Positions 27,422 through 36,252 of a stretch of 64,000 bases of DNA are shown piece by piece (the stretch's first letter is position 1; each line of letters begins with the position of its first letter). This stretch comes from Hathewaya massiliensis. Its GTDB lineage: Bacteria > Bacillota > Clostridia > Clostridiales > Clostridiaceae. The stretch spans positions 85,426 through 149,425 of the forward strand of contig NZ_CABFVD010000007.1 in NCBI RefSeq assembly GCF_902143515.1, written 5' to 3'. The position numbers and the translations under genes are program-made. The notes beneath the pieces are model-generated. The model did no database searches, was not told the DNA's origin, and worked only from the letters and a program-made list of their open reading frames with translations.

Positions 27422-28405
27422 CTATATTCCTAATGCTTTATGCTGCTCTTTTATATAATTCTCTAAATCTTCACTTGTTTTTGCTGAAAATTCATATACT
27501 AAAAACTGAGGATCAATTAAATCTAAAATCTCTCTAGCTTTTTTGTTTGTAAAAGGCTTATGCCAATCTATGTTGAAAATATGATCATAAGCTATTTTAA
27601 AATTCTCATAAAAATCTTCTTTATTCTTAGGCTCTATATAGGGTGATTTACTTTTTATTTTCTCTCTTACATAGGCTCCAGATAGGGAAAGATTGAAATG
27701 AATACCTTTTATATATTCTTTTAAATCTCCTAAGTTTTCTATGGTATTTAATATATAAGAAACTCCCTCTTCCTCTGTATTTATATCTATATTAGTATTA
27801 ATTAAATGAGCTGTGTCTAACATAAAACCTTTATTTTTAAAATTAACTTCATTAATTAACCTTTCTAGAGAATGTCTATCTAAAAAATCTAATCCTGGCC
27901 ACCAAAGATTTTCAAATAAAAGATAAAAATCTGCCTCAAAACCTTGCAAAACTTTATTTAAAAAATCTATACTAGCATCTATGACTTCTTTATTGCTGTA
28001 TGTAAAATTATAATTATACACATGAGACATTTCAACATGGGATACATGAAAAACTACGTATTTTGCTCCCACTTCCTTTGCAAAATTTAATTCTTTTCTA
28101 TATTGTTTTATTACTCCTTCTATTCCTTCTTCTCCATAAAAAGAGCTTATTGACTCTTCACTACCGAACTGTTTTAATAAAGATTTTTTATCCCCTTTCC
28201 AAAAATCAAGCCATATAGGATAATATCTAAGATGAACCCCCTTAATCAACTTCTTATTTAAGGCACTTTCATCTAAAGGTCCACATTGAATAAGTTCTAC
28301 TCCTGTAAGCTTATTATCTATTAAAAATTCTTCTAAATTTAAAGAACTATTTTCAAACCTCTGAAGATCAGATATATGATTAGATGTATTTATTAATATC
28401 TCCAT
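27422..28405 (-). CDS. TIM-barrel protein of the sugar phosphate isomerase/epimerase type
   Basis: 327 residues. A-K-Y-V-V-F-H-V-S-H (about 117-126), L-L-F-E-N-L-W-W (about 162-169), G-F-M-L-D-T-A-H (about 192-199) and G-I-H-F-N-L-S place His, Glu, Asp and His residues where AP-endonuclease-2-type barrels bind metal. It may act on a sugar or a cyclitol; the substrate is unknown. GAGG lies before the ATG. Monocistronic as far as can be seen. Confidence 0.65.
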   Translation of the reverse strand: MEILINTSNHISDLQRFENSSLNLEEFLIDNKLTGVELIQCGPLDESALNKKLIKGVHLRYYPIWLDFWKGDKKSLLKQFGSEESISSFYGEEGIEGVIKQYRKELNFAKEVGAKYVVFHVSHVEMSHVYNYNFTYSNKEVIDASIDFLNKVLQGFEADFYLLFENLWWPGLDFLDRHSLERLINEVNFKNKGFMLDTAHLINTNIDINTEEEGVSYILNTIENLGDLKEYIKGIHFNLSLSGAYVREKIKSKSPYIEPKNKEDFYENFKIAYDHIFNIDWHKPFTNKKAREILDLIDPQFLVYEFSAKTSEDLENYIKEQHKALGI

Positions 28406-28645
28406 TTTAATTTCCTCTTCACTTTCTTCTATTATATTTTTCTTTTGTAGTAAATGCCTAGTTCTTATCCAGGAATGTAGCTGTCCTTTTCTCCCACTTT
28501 AAGAAAAATAGAGAGCCCAAATCTTATGTTTGCTGCGAATGGCTTTCCCAGAGTTCCATGGGAATATTAGAGCAGATAGTCATGGAATGAACTATACTTA
28601 AATACTATTATATATAATATAACTTAATATTAAAAGACTTATAAA
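28406..28645. other. Intergenic region with repeat sequences
   Basis: Holds the best dispersed-repeat copy (28567-28592), preceded by CCCAGAGTTCCATGGGAA. No gene seen. Confidence 0.4.
28567..28592 (+). repeat. Dispersed intergenic repeat, copy at 28.6 kb
   Basis: TTAGAGCAGATAGTCATGGA core, closest to the copy at 358. Confidence 0.45.
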
Positions 28646-28690
28646 AAGAGCAGTAAAAATTTCTGTAGAAACTTTTACTGCTATTTTTTG
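28645..28690 (-). terminator. Bidirectional terminator after the aminotransferase
   Basis: AGCAGTAAAA/TTTTACTGCT stem with T-runs on both sides. It should serve the leftward aminotransferase. Confidence 0.75.
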
Positions 28691-28787
28691 GTACTGTCAC
28701 ATTAAGAATAAATACCAAAATATATTGTGCTAATTTAAAATTTTAAATCAATATATTGCACGTAAATTTATTAGTGCAACAGCCCCT
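28690..28787. repeat. MITE-like palindromic element, copy 2
   Basis: 98 bp, inverted relative to the copy at 9415-9511, with matching ends and the same internal CAATATATTG pair. It has no coding capacity. Confidence 0.6.
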
Positions 28788-28867
28788 TGAATTTTATTTT
28801 TTATAGCATATTACAATACTATACTTAAAATAAGTTTACTTTGAATAACTAATATATAAGCAAATTA

Positions 28868-30061
28868 TTATTTAAGTTTTTTAATAAAACTTTCTAATCT
28901 ATTTAAGCCTTCTTCTATATTTTTCGTAGAAGTTGCATAGGATAATCTTATAAATTCGTCAACTCCAAAAGCTATTCCAGGAATTACAGCAACTTTTTCT
29001 TCTTCTAGAAGATATTTCGCAAAGGTTAAAGAGTCTTTTAAAATTTCCCCTTTAAAAGTTTTATCTAAGCATTTTGATATGTTAACCATAACATAAAAAG
29101 CTCCCTCTGGCTTTTTACAAGATAAATTTTCTATAGAGTTTATCTTATGTACCATAAAATCTCTTCTGTTTTTAAACTCCTCTACCATAGCCTGTACCTT
29201 TTCTTGGTCTCCCTTTAAAGCTTCTACAGAAGCATATTGTGCTATAGAGTTAGGGTTTGAGGTGGTATGACTTTGTATATTTGACATAAGTTTTATAACT
29301 TCTTCTGATCCTGCTGCATAGCCTATTCTCCAACCAGTCATAGCATAAGCCTTAGAAACTCCATTAATAACTATGGTTCGATTAAATGCATCTTCTGATA
29401 GGGATGCTATACTTATATGTTCTTTTTCGCCATAAAGTAATTTCTCATAAATCTCATCAGAAATAATTATTAGGTCATTTGTTTTTGCAACTTCAGCAAT
29501 TTCTAAAAGTTCCTCTTTAGTGTAAACAGCTCCTGTTGGATTGCTTGGACTATTTAATACTAAAGCTTTTGTTTTATTATTTATATTATTTTTTAAATCT
29601 TCTATTTTAAGTTTAAAATTATTTTCTTCACTACAATCTACAAATACAGGAATACCATCTGCCAATTTTATAAGTTCAGGATAACTAACCCAATATGGAC
29701 TTGGAACTATAACTTCATCTCCTGGATTTAATATAGCCTGAAAAGCGTTTCCTAAACATTGTTTAGCTCCTGTAGATATAATAATTTGACTAGTCTTATA
29801 ATTTAATCCGTTATCAACTTTAAATTTTTCTACAATAGCCTCTTTTAATTCTATAATTCCTGATGCAGCTGTATATCTTGTTTTTCCGCTTTTAATTGCA
29901 TCTATTGCAACTTCTACAATGTTTTCTGGTGTATTAAAATCTGGTTCTCCTGCTCCAAAACCAATTACATCTAAGCCTTGTGATTTCATTTTTTTAGCTT
30001 GTGCAGTAATTGCTAGTGTAAGTGATGGTGATATTTGCATTGCCTTTTTAGATAATAACAT
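28868..30061 (-). CDS. PLP-dependent aminotransferase (aspartate aminotransferase type)
   Basis: About 397 residues, class I/II aminotransferase fold. Y-T-A-A-S-G, N-S-P-S-N-P-T-G (about 170-177), D-E-I-Y-E and the PLP-lysine motif S-K-A-Y-A-M-T-G-W-R-I-G are present. The final R-L-S-Y-A-T contains the substrate-carboxylate arginine. It likely transfers amino groups between aspartate (or a related amino acid) and 2-oxoglutarate; exact specificity is open. ATG 30061 follows GGAGGG; an upstream ATG at 30157 would add 32 unmatched residues. Confidence 0.88.
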   Translation of the reverse strand: MLLSKKAMQISPSLTLAITAQAKKMKSQGLDVIGFGAGEPDFNTPENIVEVAIDAIKSGKTRYTAASGIIELKEAIVEKFKVDNGLNYKTSQIIISTGAKQCLGNAFQAILNPGDEVIVPSPYWVSYPELIKLADGIPVFVDCSEENNFKLKIEDLKNNINNKTKALVLNSPSNPTGAVYTKEELLEIAEVAKTNDLIIISDEIYEKLLYGEKEHISIASLSEDAFNRTIVINGVSKAYAMTGWRIGYAAGSEEVIKLMSNIQSHTTSNPNSIAQYASVEALKGDQEKVQAMVEEFKNRRDFMVHKINSIENLSCKKPEGAFYVMVNISKCLDKTFKGEILKDSLTFAKYLLEEEKVAVIPGIAFGVDEFIRLSYATSTKNIEEGLNRLESFIKKLK

Positions 30062-30270
30062 GGGAAACCCTCCATTTTCTTTCTTCCTATGGACATTGTG
30101 AAAGTACAAAAATCTTAGGAAATTTATATAAGTTCTTATGTAATCTTTTATAATCATAATATCATTAATTTATTTCTATGTAAATACACAATATGCAATA
30201 TATTATATATTATATATTGATTAATCAGTAATAATACATAACATTAAGTTTAAATAGTATAACACAATTA

Positions 30271-30305
30271 AAAAAAGACTAGAATCATTACATTCTAGCC
30301 TTTTT
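30271..30305 (-). terminator. Terminator of the NlpC/P60-like gene
   Basis: CTAGAAT/ATTCTAG stem with A and T runs on both sides, 14 bases after the stop at 30319. Confidence 0.75.
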
Positions 30306-30318
30306 ACCTAATACTATA

Positions 30319-31230
30319 TTATTCTTTTCTCATATAAAAACTCATTTTTTGCTTATCTTCTGTAGCATAGTCTATGTTTCTCTTATGAATAGAATCACCG
30401 TTTTGCTCCACTAAGCTGTCACATATATATGCCTCTCTTGTATCTCCTTCTTTTACCCACCCCATAAATATATATACATGTGATGGATAGCCTTGCATAT
30501 CTGACATATCTGTTGTAAAGCATATATCACCTTTTTTAAGTCCCTTAGGATCAGAAACTTTCTTCCAACCTTTATTTTGTAGGTCTTCTACTAAAGCCTT
30601 TGTATTGGTTACAGTTATAGGTACTTGTACCTCAGATTTTCTTAATATCTCTGTTATAAATATAGCTGTAATACCAGATTTATTATTTTCATTTATCTTT
30701 ATAGCTTCTTTAATAGCATTATTTCTATTTTCTGTTCCCACTGCATATGTATAAATTTTATAATTTTGTTCTGGTAAATTTTCTTTATTATTCGTATCTG
30801 GATTATTTTCTTTATTTTCTTTTATAGCCTCTTCTTCTTTTTTAGTTGAGTTCTCTTTTCCATCATTATTTTTAGTTGTATCTTCCACTTTAGTTTTATT
30901 ATTAATTGTAAAGTCCTTTACTGGTGCACTCATAATTTTAATTCCTAGTCCGATAACAACAGCTAAAACAACCCCTACAACACTAATTATAACTATATTA
31001 TTTTTTTTAGCCAACTTATCTTCCATATCCTGCATTTCTTTTATGTATCTCTGTTCTTCTAAATCATTTTCCATTCTCTCTGCATATTTTGACTTAGACC
31101 CAAAAATATCACTATCCTTCATTTCATGAAGGTGTTTTATGATTTCCTCTTTATTTTTCTCTAGTTTGCTTTTCTTATTAATTTTTTCCTTAGATTTTTT
31201 ATCTAAATTGTTTTTCTTTTCGTTATCCAT
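30319..31230 (-). CDS. Membrane-anchored protein with degenerate NlpC/P60-like domain
   Basis: 303 residues: a highly charged cytoplasmic segment (1-77), one membrane helix (about 78-100), a low-complexity Asn/Lys/Glu linker (about 105-155) and an outer domain. The latter has L-K-K-G-D-I-C-F and P-S-H-V-Y-I-F-M-G, which match the L-x-x-G-D and H-V-x-I-Y parts of NlpC/P60 or CHAP folds. The usual catalytic cysteine position appears to be occupied by non-Cys residues, so it may bind wall material without cutting it. The fold call is tentative. Confidence 0.55.
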   Translation of the reverse strand: MDNEKKNNLDKKSKEKINKKSKLEKNKEEIIKHLHEMKDSDIFGSKSKYAERMENDLEEQRYIKEMQDMEDKLAKKNNIVIISVVGVVLAVVIGLGIKIMSAPVKDFTINNKTKVEDTTKNNDGKENSTKKEEEAIKENKENNPDTNNKENLPEQNYKIYTYAVGTENRNNAIKEAIKINENNKSGITAIFITEILRKSEVQVPITVTNTKALVEDLQNKGWKKVSDPKGLKKGDICFTTDMSDMQGYPSHVYIFMGWVKEGDTREAYICDSLVEQNGDSIHKRNIDYATEDKQKMSFYMRKE

Positions 31231-31357
31231 TTTTTCACACTCTTTCTATAACTATTTTAAAAACAATTTGCTACATATACATTTTAATTTAAATTCCAAC
31301 ATGTTTCAACAAGTATAGTACAAATTTTTTGTTACATTTAGTTTATTCTATTTTATA

Positions 31358-31879
31358 TTAAATTTCAACAGTTTTATATTTTATTTTATTTTTTCTTTTT
31401 TCCCTAATTCTTTTTTTTCTCAAACTACAAACATAAAAAAAGCCTATGGTGGATCCAATTACATTTAATAATATGTTATCTATGTTAAAATCAGCAAGTC
31501 CATAAATTACTTTTGTAATCTCTATAAAAAAGCTAAAATAGACTGTAAGCTTCAATACCTTATCAATAGTTCTATATCTTTTACTTACAAATGGTATAAA
31601 AAAACCAAATGGAGCAAAGAAAACAATTCCAATTACAAAGTCTTTAAAAAGAGAAACTAAATCTAAAGAAGGTTTAAAATGAGACTTAATGCTTTTCAGT
31701 GGCATAAAGTTACAATAAACTATCCTATTTCTTAGCTGTTTAATACTAAAATAATTAAAGTTACTTTTAATATTTTCTACTGGTGTAAATTTAAATAAAC
31801 TTATATTGACCAGAAAAAATATATAAATTAAAAATAAACTTACTACAATAAATCTTTTTATAAATACCTCCATTTTCAT
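31358..31879 (-). CDS. VanZ-family membrane protein
   Basis: About 173 residues with four predicted helices. N-F-M-P-L-K-S-I, G-I-V-F-F-A-P-F-G-F (about 85-94) and F-N-I-D-N-I-L-L-N-V-I-G-S-T-I-G match the conserved VanZ segments. ATG 31879 follows GAGGGG. VanZ homologues are linked to glycopeptide tolerance, but most clostridial members are uncharacterised. No resistance genes are nearby. Confidence 0.8.
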   Translation of the reverse strand: MKMEVFIKRFIVVSLFLIYIFFLVNISLFKFTPVENIKSNFNYFSIKQLRNRIVYCNFMPLKSIKSHFKPSLDLVSLFKDFVIGIVFFAPFGFFIPFVSKRYRTIDKVLKLTVYFSFFIEITKVIYGLADFNIDNILLNVIGSTIGFFYVCSLRKKRIREKRKNKIKYKTVEI

Positions 31880-31930
31880 ATTACCCCTCATTTCCCTACT
31901 ATAGTATAAACAGGTTTCTAAGTTACACAC

Positions 31931-32186
31931 TTAATTTTCCCCCAAACAACACCTTAGAAACCCTTATCCATAGACAATCTACCTTACTCTCATTTTGAAT
32001 AATATTGGAGTATTATAGCGAATAGTCAAGGATAAAAATAATATAAAAACTGACAAAATCATATTTAATTTTATTATACACTACATAAAAATATTTTTCC
32101 ATATATTATATGTAATATATTTTTATGTATTATTTATTTAATTTAAAATTAAATAAAAATAATCTTTATTAAATATTAATGTATTT
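31931..32186. other. Intergenic region with dispersed-repeat copy
   Basis: Contains TTATAGCGAATAGTCAAGGA (32013-32032), a divergent copy of the dispersed repeat. Otherwise AT-rich with no gene. Confidence 0.35.
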
Positions 32187-33044
32187 TTATTGAAAAAAAC
32201 CACTTAATATACTTATGGTTTTTCTATTTTCTTCAATAAAAGGATAATGCCCCGATTTATCCATAAATTCTATGTTACAGTTAGAAATATTATTTTTAAA
32301 ATATTCAAAAGAAGAATAAGGAATAAAATCTTGAATTCCATATAATAAAAGTGTTTTAGATTTTATGTTTTTTAAGTTAAGACTTTTAAACTTAATATTA
32401 TACATATATTCACTAATAACTTTAACATTAATTTTTAAAAAGTTTTCGTAGTTGTCTTTATTAAACTCCAAAGATGAGGTTATATTTTTACAGTTTTCTT
32501 CATGTATAAAACTTGATTTTTCTAATATGCTAATATATTCGTAAAAAATATCTTCATCATATTCCTTAAACTCTTTCATTTGTTGTAATTGCAATAACCT
32601 TGAAAAATCCACAGGATGTATTTTACTTTTTTTAATTATATTCATTTTTTCAAAATCTTCAAAGTTTAGTGGTATGGAATTAGATAATACTAACTTATCT
32701 AATTTCTCTCCATATTTCAAAGCATAATTAATAGCAAAAAAGCCACCCATAGAGTGAGCAAATATATTTATTTTATCTAAAAACAGTGCTTTTCTAATCC
32801 TTTCAATATCTTCTATAAACTCTTCTATACTAAGGTTACTTTCATCCTGAAGTTTAAAGTAGGATTTTCCATTTCCTCTTTGATCATAAAATATCAGCAT
32901 ATTATTTTCACTTAAAGCTTCTAGATATGGTAGAAAATAATTGTGACACAATCCTGGACCACCATGAATAAATAAAATTGGCTCCCCCTGTCCTAAAATT
33001 TTAACATACAATTTTCCATGATCTATATCAATATACTGTTCCAT
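32187..33044 (-). CDS. Alpha/beta hydrolase (proline iminopeptidase-like)
   Basis: 285 residues. The oxyanion motif is H-G-G-P-G (about 27-31), D-Q-R-G-N-G-K-S follows, the nucleophile elbow is A-H-S-M-G-G (Ser near 98) and a late D-K-S-G-H-Y-P supplies the His. H-G-G-P-G with D-Q-R-G is typical of prolyl aminopeptidase-type hydrolases, but the substrate cannot be fixed from sequence. Cytosolic, monocistronic. Confidence 0.8.
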   Translation of the reverse strand: MEQYIDIDHGKLYVKILGQGEPILFIHGGPGLCHNYFLPYLEALSENNMLIFYDQRGNGKSYFKLQDESNLSIEEFIEDIERIRKALFLDKINIFAHSMGGFFAINYALKYGEKLDKLVLSNSIPLNFEDFEKMNIIKKSKIHPVDFSRLLQLQQMKEFKEYDEDIFYEYISILEKSSFIHEENCKNITSSLEFNKDNYENFLKINVKVISEYMYNIKFKSLNLKNIKSKTLLLYGIQDFIPYSSFEYFKNNISNCNIEFMDKSGHYPFIEENRKTISILSGFFQ

Positions 33045-33098
33045 ATGTTCACTCCCTAACTACTTTTTATTTTTAATTTTTTATTCACTATGTAAATC

Positions 33099-33398
33099 TT
33101 AATTTGTATTATTATTGTTATTGTTATTGGTATTATTATTATTGTTATTATTGTTGTTGGTATTATTTCTTTGGTTACTATTAGAATTATTTGCTGTATT
33201 GTTTACTGTAGATGATTGACTATTATTAGACATACTTTGTTTTATAGCAGCAATAGTTAACATATTTGTACCAACACCAACTAAAAGATTGCCTAATATA
33301 TTAAGTTCATCTGTAGTTTTGTTTTCAACTAAAATCAGTGTTAAGAAATTAATTATAATAACTATTTCTGTAGGATCTAAATCAGAAAAAGAATTCAT
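33099..33398 (-). CDS. Small protein with poly-asparagine tail
   Basis: 99 residues. The first 55 form two hydrophobic helical stretches (about 10-24 and 34-52). The remainder is Asn/Ser/Thr-rich and ends in runs of seven to nine asparagines coded by alternating AAT and AAC. The repeat is trinucleotide, so length changes keep the frame. No family recognised. Possibly a surface or spore-related protein; that is a guess. Confidence 0.6.
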   Translation of the reverse strand: MNSFSDLDPTEIVIIINFLTLILVENKTTDELNILGNLLVGVGTNMLTIAAIKQSMSNNSQSSTVNNTANNSNSNQRNNTNNNNNNNNNTNNNNNNNTN

Positions 33399-33529
33399 CC
33401 CATATCACCTCTAGATATTATATTAAAAGACTTATAAAGTTATTAGTAAAAACCTATAATCACTTCATATTTCTTAGGATATTTTATGTTATAATAATAT
33501 TAAAATATTTATAACTTTTGGAGGCAAAT

Positions 33530-33811
33530 ATGAGTAATTTTACTAAAAATTCATTTTTTATTTATATAGCTTTAATAAATATTTTCGGATTTATTATTAT
33601 GTTAATTGATAAAAACAGAGCTAGAAACCATGAATGGAGAATAAAAGAAAACACCTTAATTTTAGTTGCATTATTCGGTGGTAGTATTGGATCTTATATA
33701 GGTATGAAGACTTTTAGGCATAAAACAAAACATCCTAAATTTAAATATGGTATACCCTTCATATTTCTTTTACAACTTATAATCTACATATATTATATAA
33801 TTTCATTGTAG
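33530..33811 (+). CDS. DUF1294 membrane protein
   Basis: About 93 residues, three membrane segments. M-L-I-D-K-x-R-A, W-R-I-K-E-N-T-L and G-G-S-I-G-S-Y-I-G-M with H-K-T-K-H-P-K-F are the conserved DUF1294 blocks. ATG 33530 follows TTGGAGG. Probably in one transcript with the LTA synthase gene 31 bases downstream. Confidence 0.88.
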   Translation: MSNFTKNSFFIYIALINIFGFIIMLIDKNRARNHEWRIKENTLILVALFGGSIGSYIGMKTFRHKTKHPKFKYGIPFIFLLQLIIYIYYIISL

Positions 33812-33842
33812 GATTGATTATTCTTATTTTACTTTAGAAAGG

Positions 33843-35729
33843 ATGTTTATAAAATTGACTTCGAATACTATATTATCATCAGACATTAAAATTCCAAAAT
33901 TTATTTTAAATATTTACAACAATTTAAAAATAATATTTAGGGATAATGCTTTTAAGATTACTTTTTTTGTTATTGCCTTAAAAATGTTGTTATTCTTTAC
34001 TATTATAGTAGATGACAATGCTTCCAAAATAAACTTTAGAATAATATTTTATAGTATCCCACCCATACTTGTATATGTTAGTTTTTTATGTATTTTTCTC
34101 TCCTTTGCATATGTTTTTAAAGGACAAGTTCGTTTGTTTAGTTTTTTAATTCTAGATATTTTATTAACCATAATACTCATAGGAGATCTTTGGTACTTTA
34201 GAAGTAATCGTTCTTTTTTAACTTTTCATATGATAAAATATACAGCTAACTTAAATAATCTTTCTGAAAGTATTTTTGCTATGTTTAGACCTATAGATAT
34301 GCTCTTCTTATTGGATATAGCTATATTATTTGTATACTTCATAAAGATAAGAAATAAATATAAAGGTCTTAATAGAAATTTCACTTGTTTTTTTATTTTA
34401 TTTTTTATACCTATAATGTATTTAACTTATGCCCACTATAAAATAGATATAAATAAAAAATGTTTCTCAAATCAACATATTTTTTATACCGCTTGGGAAC
34501 AAAACGAAACTATGTTTAATTTAACTCCTATAGGATATCATATATATGATGGATATACATACTATAAGGATAGTAAAAAACATGAGTTAAGCGATAGAGA
34601 AAAAAATGAAATTAATAATTGGTTTAAAAATAAAGCTGAAATACTACCAGATAACAAATATAAGGGGATGTTCAAAGGAAAAAACCTTATAATTATACAA
34701 GTTGAGTCCCTTGAAAACTTTGTAATAAATAAAAGTGTAAATGGTAAAGAAATTACACCGAATTTAAATAAGCTTATAAAAAATAGTATTTATTTTAAAA
34801 ATATAAAAGAACAAACTTACAATGGAACTACCTCTGATGGAGAACTTTTATGCAATACTTCTATATTCCCTGTAAGACGTGGAAGTACTTTTTTTAGATA
34901 TCCCAATAATACATATAGTTCTTCCCTTCCTGAACTTTTAGAAGGAATAGGCTACAATACCTTAGCTGTTCATCCTGATAGAGGCTCATATTGGAATTGG
35001 TTACCTTCATTAAAATCTATAGGATTTAATACTTGTATAGATTCAGGTTACTTTAATATAGATGAAAAAATTGGTCTTGGTCTTAGTGATGAAAGCTTTT
35101 TTAAGCAGCTTGTACCTATACTTTCTAAACAAGAAAAACCTTTTTTTAGTTTTTCTATAACCCTAACAAGCCATGCACCATTTAATCTACCTGATAAACA
35201 TAAAACCATTAATATTCCAAGTAAATTAAAAGGTACTCCCCTTGGACGATACTTTGAATCTATACATTATACAGATGAAGCCATTGGAGATTTTATAAAT
35301 GAATTAGATAAAGCATCTATTTTAGATGATTCAGTCTTAGTGTTCTACGGTGATCATGAAGGCCCTCACAGGTTCTTTAAAGATCAAGTAGCAAATATGA
35401 AGGATATTCCTGAATGGATGAAAAATAACAATCAAAACGTTCCATTGATAGTTTACTCTAAAAACTATAAAAATGAAATTATAGATACCTCTGGTGGACA
35501 AGTAGATATTCTCCCTACCCTTTCTTATCTAATGGGAGTAGATCCTAATAAGTATACTTATACCTCTATGGGTAGGAACCTTTTAAATACTAAACGTAAT
35601 TTTGTTATTTTACCAAATGGAAACATTCAGTCAATAAATTTAACTAAAAAAGAAATAGATATGTTCTTAAAAGCAGTTAAGTATAGTGATAAAATTATAG
35701 AAGCAAACCACTTTAGAAAGGAGCCTTAA
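33843..35729 (+). CDS. LTA synthase family protein
   Basis: 628 residues. Five N-terminal membrane helices (within about 30-200) precede an extracellular sulfatase-like domain. V-E-S-L-E-N-F carries the metal-binding Glu, N-G-T-T-S-D-G-E the nucleophilic Thr, and H-P-D-R, G-L-S-D-E-S-F and Y-G-D-H-E further metal ligands. The layout matches LtaS, which polymerises glycerol-phosphate from phosphatidylglycerol onto a lipid anchor or onto other acceptors. The start used is ATG 33843 with AGAAAGG before it. Followed by a small membrane protein gene two bases later. Confidence 0.9.
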   Translation: MFIKLTSNTILSSDIKIPKFILNIYNNLKIIFRDNAFKITFFVIALKMLLFFTIIVDDNASKINFRIIFYSIPPILVYVSFLCIFLSFAYVFKGQVRLFSFLILDILLTIILIGDLWYFRSNRSFLTFHMIKYTANLNNLSESIFAMFRPIDMLFLLDIAILFVYFIKIRNKYKGLNRNFTCFFILFFIPIMYLTYAHYKIDINKKCFSNQHIFYTAWEQNETMFNLTPIGYHIYDGYTYYKDSKKHELSDREKNEINNWFKNKAEILPDNKYKGMFKGKNLIIIQVESLENFVINKSVNGKEITPNLNKLIKNSIYFKNIKEQTYNGTTSDGELLCNTSIFPVRRGSTFFRYPNNTYSSSLPELLEGIGYNTLAVHPDRGSYWNWLPSLKSIGFNTCIDSGYFNIDEKIGLGLSDESFFKQLVPILSKQEKPFFSFSITLTSHAPFNLPDKHKTINIPSKLKGTPLGRYFESIHYTDEAIGDFINELDKASILDDSVLVFYGDHEGPHRFFKDQVANMKDIPEWMKNNNQNVPLIVYSKNYKNEIIDTSGGQVDILPTLSYLMGVDPNKYTYTSMGRNLLNTKRNFVILPNGNIQSINLTKKEIDMFLKAVKYSDKIIEANHFRKEP

Positions 35730-35731
35730 AC

Positions 35732-35977
35732 ATGAATATACCCTCTTTTTCTATACCATTTATAATAATATTGATATTAGGTCCTATATTTTCTATTGAA
35801 GGAGTTACTCCTTGGTTTATTGCTATATACTTTATATATAAAATAATAAAGTACTGCAAAGATATGAATATTTCTAATAAATTAAAGATAAAAGTTTGTA
35901 TATTAAATACTATAATAGGAGCCTCCTTATTAATATTATTTAATATAATTTCTAATTATATAAATCATACTATATAG
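35732..35977 (+). CDS. Small two-helix membrane protein
   Basis: 81 residues with two hydrophobic segments (about 8-36 and 55-74) and a basic stretch between. It begins two bases after the LTA synthase stop with GAAAGGAG overlapping that gene's end, so it is translationally coupled. No family recognised. It may accompany LTA synthesis. Confidence 0.65.
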   Translation: MNIPSFSIPFIIILILGPIFSIEGVTPWFIAIYFIYKIIKYCKDMNISNKLKIKVCILNTIIGASLLILFNIISNYINHTI

Positions 35978-36024
35978 CATGAAAATATGTAACTTTCTTA
36001 CACATATAACCATACTTATTAAGA

Positions 36025-36067
36025 TTAACTCCTTTAAATTAGATGAAATCTAATTTAAAGGAGTTAA
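36025..36067 (+). terminator. Terminator of the DUF1294-ltaS operon
   Basis: Perfect 19-bp stem (TTAACTCCTTTAAATTAGA and its complement) with a 5-base loop, followed by a T-containing run. Confidence 0.7.
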
Positions 36068-36252
36068 TTCTATTCTATATAGAATATTAAAATATTTTTA
36101 TGTATGAAAGAAAATATACAAACATCATACTTTCCATAACTTAATATTTATTTTCCCCTCCACTAAGTATAACTGTATTTTTAATAATTTATGTAACAAA
36201 ACAAGGGTGGCTTAAATATTTTATTAGTAGAGTAAGAAATGGAGGAAATTAT

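Noticed and set aside
33110..33180. Short regular repeats that could be read as a small CRISPR-like array
   Set aside because: They are AAT/AAC codons of the poly-asparagine tail, with no spacers.
36195..36215. GGGTGG resembling a T-box core
   Set aside because: No stem I or antiterminator upstream, and the downstream gene is not an aminoacyl-tRNA or amino-acid gene.
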